Notes under the pieces: generated by a model
Seen by the model: only the letters and a program-made list of their open reading frames with translations
Told to the model about the DNA's origin: nothing
Databases searched by the model: none
Assembly: GCF_023100905.1 (NCBI RefSeq)
Contig: NZ_CP064686.1
Coordinates: 248,001-312,000 of the forward strand
DNA from: Bradyrhizobium sp. 4
Lineage (GTDB): Bacteria > Pseudomonadota > Alphaproteobacteria > Rhizobiales > Xanthobacteraceae
Reading direction: 5' to 3'
DNA length: 64,000 nt
Part shown: positions 62,616 to 64,000 of the stretch, one piece after another
How positions within the stretch are numbered: the stretch's first letter is position 1
How the letters are laid out: each line of letters begins with the position of its first letter
Translations under genes and position numbers: made by a program

Positions 62616-62858
62616 ATGAACGAGCGACCTATCGCTTTCCTTCGCCGGCCAGAAGTCCTGCGACGTACCGGTCTCGGCAAGACCACCATTAGGCAGATGA
62701 TGCTGGCCAAGACTTTTCCTAAAGCGGTTCAGCTGTCGGAGAAATGCGTCGGCTGGCGCGAGGATCTTGTCGAAGAATGGCTGAGAGCGAAGGATGAGGG
62801 GAGGGCGATCACTTTCGATCCTCAGGAACGCAAGCTGCTGAAAGGGGGGGGCGCGTGA
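62616..62858 (+). CDS. AlpA-family regulator
   Basis: An 80-residue MerR-like winged-helix regulator of the AlpA type, starting MNERPIAFLRRPEVL. The helix-turn-helix is VLRRTGLGKTTIRQMMLAKT, followed by FPKAVQLSEKCVGWREDLVEEWL, the AlpA signature. AlpA proteins activate excision genes in P4-like elements. The in-frame ATG at 62583 lies inside the palindrome and is unlikely. Confidence 0.88.
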   Translation: MNERPIAFLRRPEVLRRTGLGKTTIRQMMLAKTFPKAVQLSEKCVGWREDLVEEWLRAKDEGRAITFDPQERKLLKGGGA

Positions 62859-62910
62859 TTGGCGCGGCCGGTTGCTTCACGACAAAGAAAAATGCCAGCT
62901 TGAATGGAGA

Positions 62911-62939
62911 GGGGCGCATCGACCACCGAGATGCGCCCC
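62911..62939. terminator. Stem-loop after the AlpA-like gene
   Basis: Perfect 10-bp arms GGGGCGCATC and GATGCGCCCC with a 9-base loop, 53 bp past the AlpA-like stop. No T-run follows on either strand, so function as a terminator is unproven. Confidence 0.45.
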
Positions 62940-63004
62940 AATCACTTGCGATAGCCGCTCCGCCAAGAGCGCTTCGCCGCTGACAGCATGAAAGGGATGC
63001 TGCC

Positions 63005-64000
63005 GTGTCCAAAGCTTGCCATAGCGCGCTCGATGGCGCTACCCGTGCCTCAGATCGGCAGCCGACGCGCCGCGCCGTCCGTCAGAGACGGGCGTCTATG
63101 CCCCTTCCGCAGCCAAGCGCCCCGGAAGATGCCCCCTTCGTCGCGACACCCCTCGACGGCCTCGGCAAGCCGCTGCAAGCGATCCCCTATTGCGATGTCA
63201 TCCGGGGATGGCTGCCCGATCCGCTCCAGCCGGCCGAACTCACGCATCTTCAGGGCCTATGCACCGGCAAGCTCGACCACAAGAACCGCAAGCCCCGCTT
63301 CCGCCGCGATAACCGTCCACACCTCGAATATCAGCAGGCGCTCATTGTCAGGCAGCCGACGCGCGCGGCGCTCGACTATCTTACCGAGCGCAGATTTATG
63401 CTCAACTACAGCGAATTCGCGCTGGACCGCTTTTATGGCTCGATGGATGGCCTCCGCGATGCGCTGCAATTCGTCCTCGCCCATGCGCTTATCAAGAACC
63501 GAGGTGATCAGCGGGTCAGGGTCTGCTTCGGCCTGAAAGGCTTCACGCTCTATACCGGCGAGCGCGACACCCCGCACTTGAGCGTCACTTATGCGGATAA
63601 GAAGTCCAAGGTTGCCAAATCAGCAATCCCGCCACTTCATGATGAGCGCCGCACCAAAGGCGCCAGAGCACATCAGCGTAGGCAGCTCGGACTCATGCCG
63701 GACCCGACCACATTCTGGAGAGAGAACCAGCGCTTCTGCTATGTGGCCGACGTTGAAGGGCTCGGTCGCGCCTATAACAACGCAATGGATGGCGACAATT
63801 CCCTCCCAAGGAAGTCGCGAAGAAAACCGCTGATCAAGAAGATCACCGATCGCATCAGCATGAACATCGACCTGCGGATGGGACATCAGCTTATCCGCAC
63901 AGTCGGCCAATTCCGGCCAGAGCAGCTATTGATGAGTAAAGAAGCGGAAGCGGCCGGCTGCAAGATCGAAGACCTTCCAGGGTATTGGAGCATCCGATCT
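63005..64000 (+). CDS. Long element gene, partial; possibly replication-related
   Basis: A frame of at least 332 codons from GTG 63005 (AAAGGG about 9 bp upstream, in-frame stop TGA at 62981) with no stop before the window ends. An alternative start is ATG 63098. The product has normal composition, unlike the Arg/Ser-rich overlapping frames. Blocks such as FALDRFYGSMDGLRDALQFV and VCFGLKGFTLYTGERDTPHL followed by WRENQRFCYVADVEGLGRAY faintly recall replication initiators of small elements. I cannot name a family. Position after the AlpA-type gene fits a replication or mobilisation protein. Confidence 0.75.
   Translation, partial: MSKACHSALDGATRASDRQPTRRAVRQRRASMPLPQPSAPEDAPFVATPLDGLGKPLQAIPYCDVIRGWLPDPLQPAELTHLQGLCTGKLDHKNRKPRFRRDNRPHLEYQQALIVRQPTRAALDYLTERRFMLNYSEFALDRFYGSMDGLRDALQFVLAHALIKNRGDQRVRVCFGLKGFTLYTGERDTPHLSVTYADKKSKVAKSAIPPLHDERRTKGARAHQRRQLGLMPDPTTFWRENQRFCYVADVEGLGRAYNNAMDGDNSLPRKSRRKPLIKKITDRISMNIDLRMGHQLIRTVGQFRPEQLLMSKEAEAAGCKIEDLPGYWSIRS

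Larger units (their letters stand above)
60685..64000 (+). mobile_element. Integrated element at tRNA-Ser, left part
   Basis: From the tRNA 3' half (the presumed attachment core, about 60685-60710) to beyond the window. It holds a P4-type integrase reading away from the tRNA, an overlapping small gene, an AlpA-type regulator and a long unfinished reading frame. Its codon use and base composition are less GC-rich than the flanking chromosome. This set suits an integrative mobilisable or satellite-like element. The right end and second attachment copy are outside the window. Confidence 0.82.

Noticed and set aside
62988..63536. 182-codon plus-strand frame overlapping the partial element gene
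   Set aside because: Ser/Arg/Pro-rich composition of a shadow; the frame from 63005 is longer and has normal protein composition.

Overview
The window looks like chromosomal DNA of an alphaproteobacterium close to Bradyrhizobium (Nitrobacteraceae). This is inferred from the high GC content, the protein families (periplasmic caspase-like proteins, form II CO-dehydrogenase-like enzymes, the DUF2783/homogentisate cluster, DUF3175) and several families of short palindromic dispersed repeats. No database was searched, so the genus is an inference. No nodulation, nitrogen-fixation or secretion genes and no CRISPR array were seen.

Layout. 0.1-2.6 kb: an MBOAT O-acyltransferase and an SGNH-like partner. 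2.8-11.9 kb: PLP aminotransferase, thermonuclease-like protein, a large unknown protein with a cyclase-like DxDTT motif, a caspase-fold protein without its catalytic dyad, an orphan RND adaptor, a beta-propeller lactonase and several very small genes. 12.0-15.7 kb: a minus-strand cluster of an AraC regulator, a possibly decayed hydrolase, an FAD oxidoreductase and an MBL hydrolase. 16.0-29.0 kb: signalling and envelope genes, namely a GGDEF-EAL protein, LysM protein, Spy/CpxP-like protein, class III nucleotide cyclase, AsmA protein and a CRP-like regulator. 29.0-35.8 kb: an RND efflux operon with a coupled small protein, then an OmpA protein and a second dyad-less caspase-like protein with TPRs.

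36.1-45.5 kb is the tyrosine/homogentisate catabolic region: AHL-lactonase-like protein, MarR regulator, FAD monooxygenase, DUF2783 protein, MBL protein, hmgA, fahA, a DUF1272 protein, an AsnC/Lrp regulator and hppD. HppD makes homogentisate, HmgA opens the ring, and FahA splits fumarylacetoacetate. A CaiB/BaiF protein follows. 47.0-50.7 kb is a form II CoxS-L-M operon. 51.1-55.3 kb holds two tandem chemoreceptors whose signalling halves are almost identical in DNA. 55.5-60.4 kb holds a DUF3175 gene, an MFS transporter with otsB and otsA (trehalose synthesis), and a small secreted protein.

At 60.6 kb a tRNA-Ser(GGA) gene marks the left end of an integrated element. It has a P4-type integrase, a small overlapping gene, an AlpA-type regulator and a long reading frame that runs off the window and may be replication-related. 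Its base composition is visibly less GC-rich than its surroundings.

The most connected new idea is a possible cAMP circuit: a membrane-anchored class III cyclase, a CRP-like protein with the cAMP-binding and TGTGA-reading residues, and three TGTGA-N6-TCACA-type sites, one in front of the CRP gene itself. The two dyad-less caspase-like proteins and the tRNA-Ser element are the other parts most worth following up.
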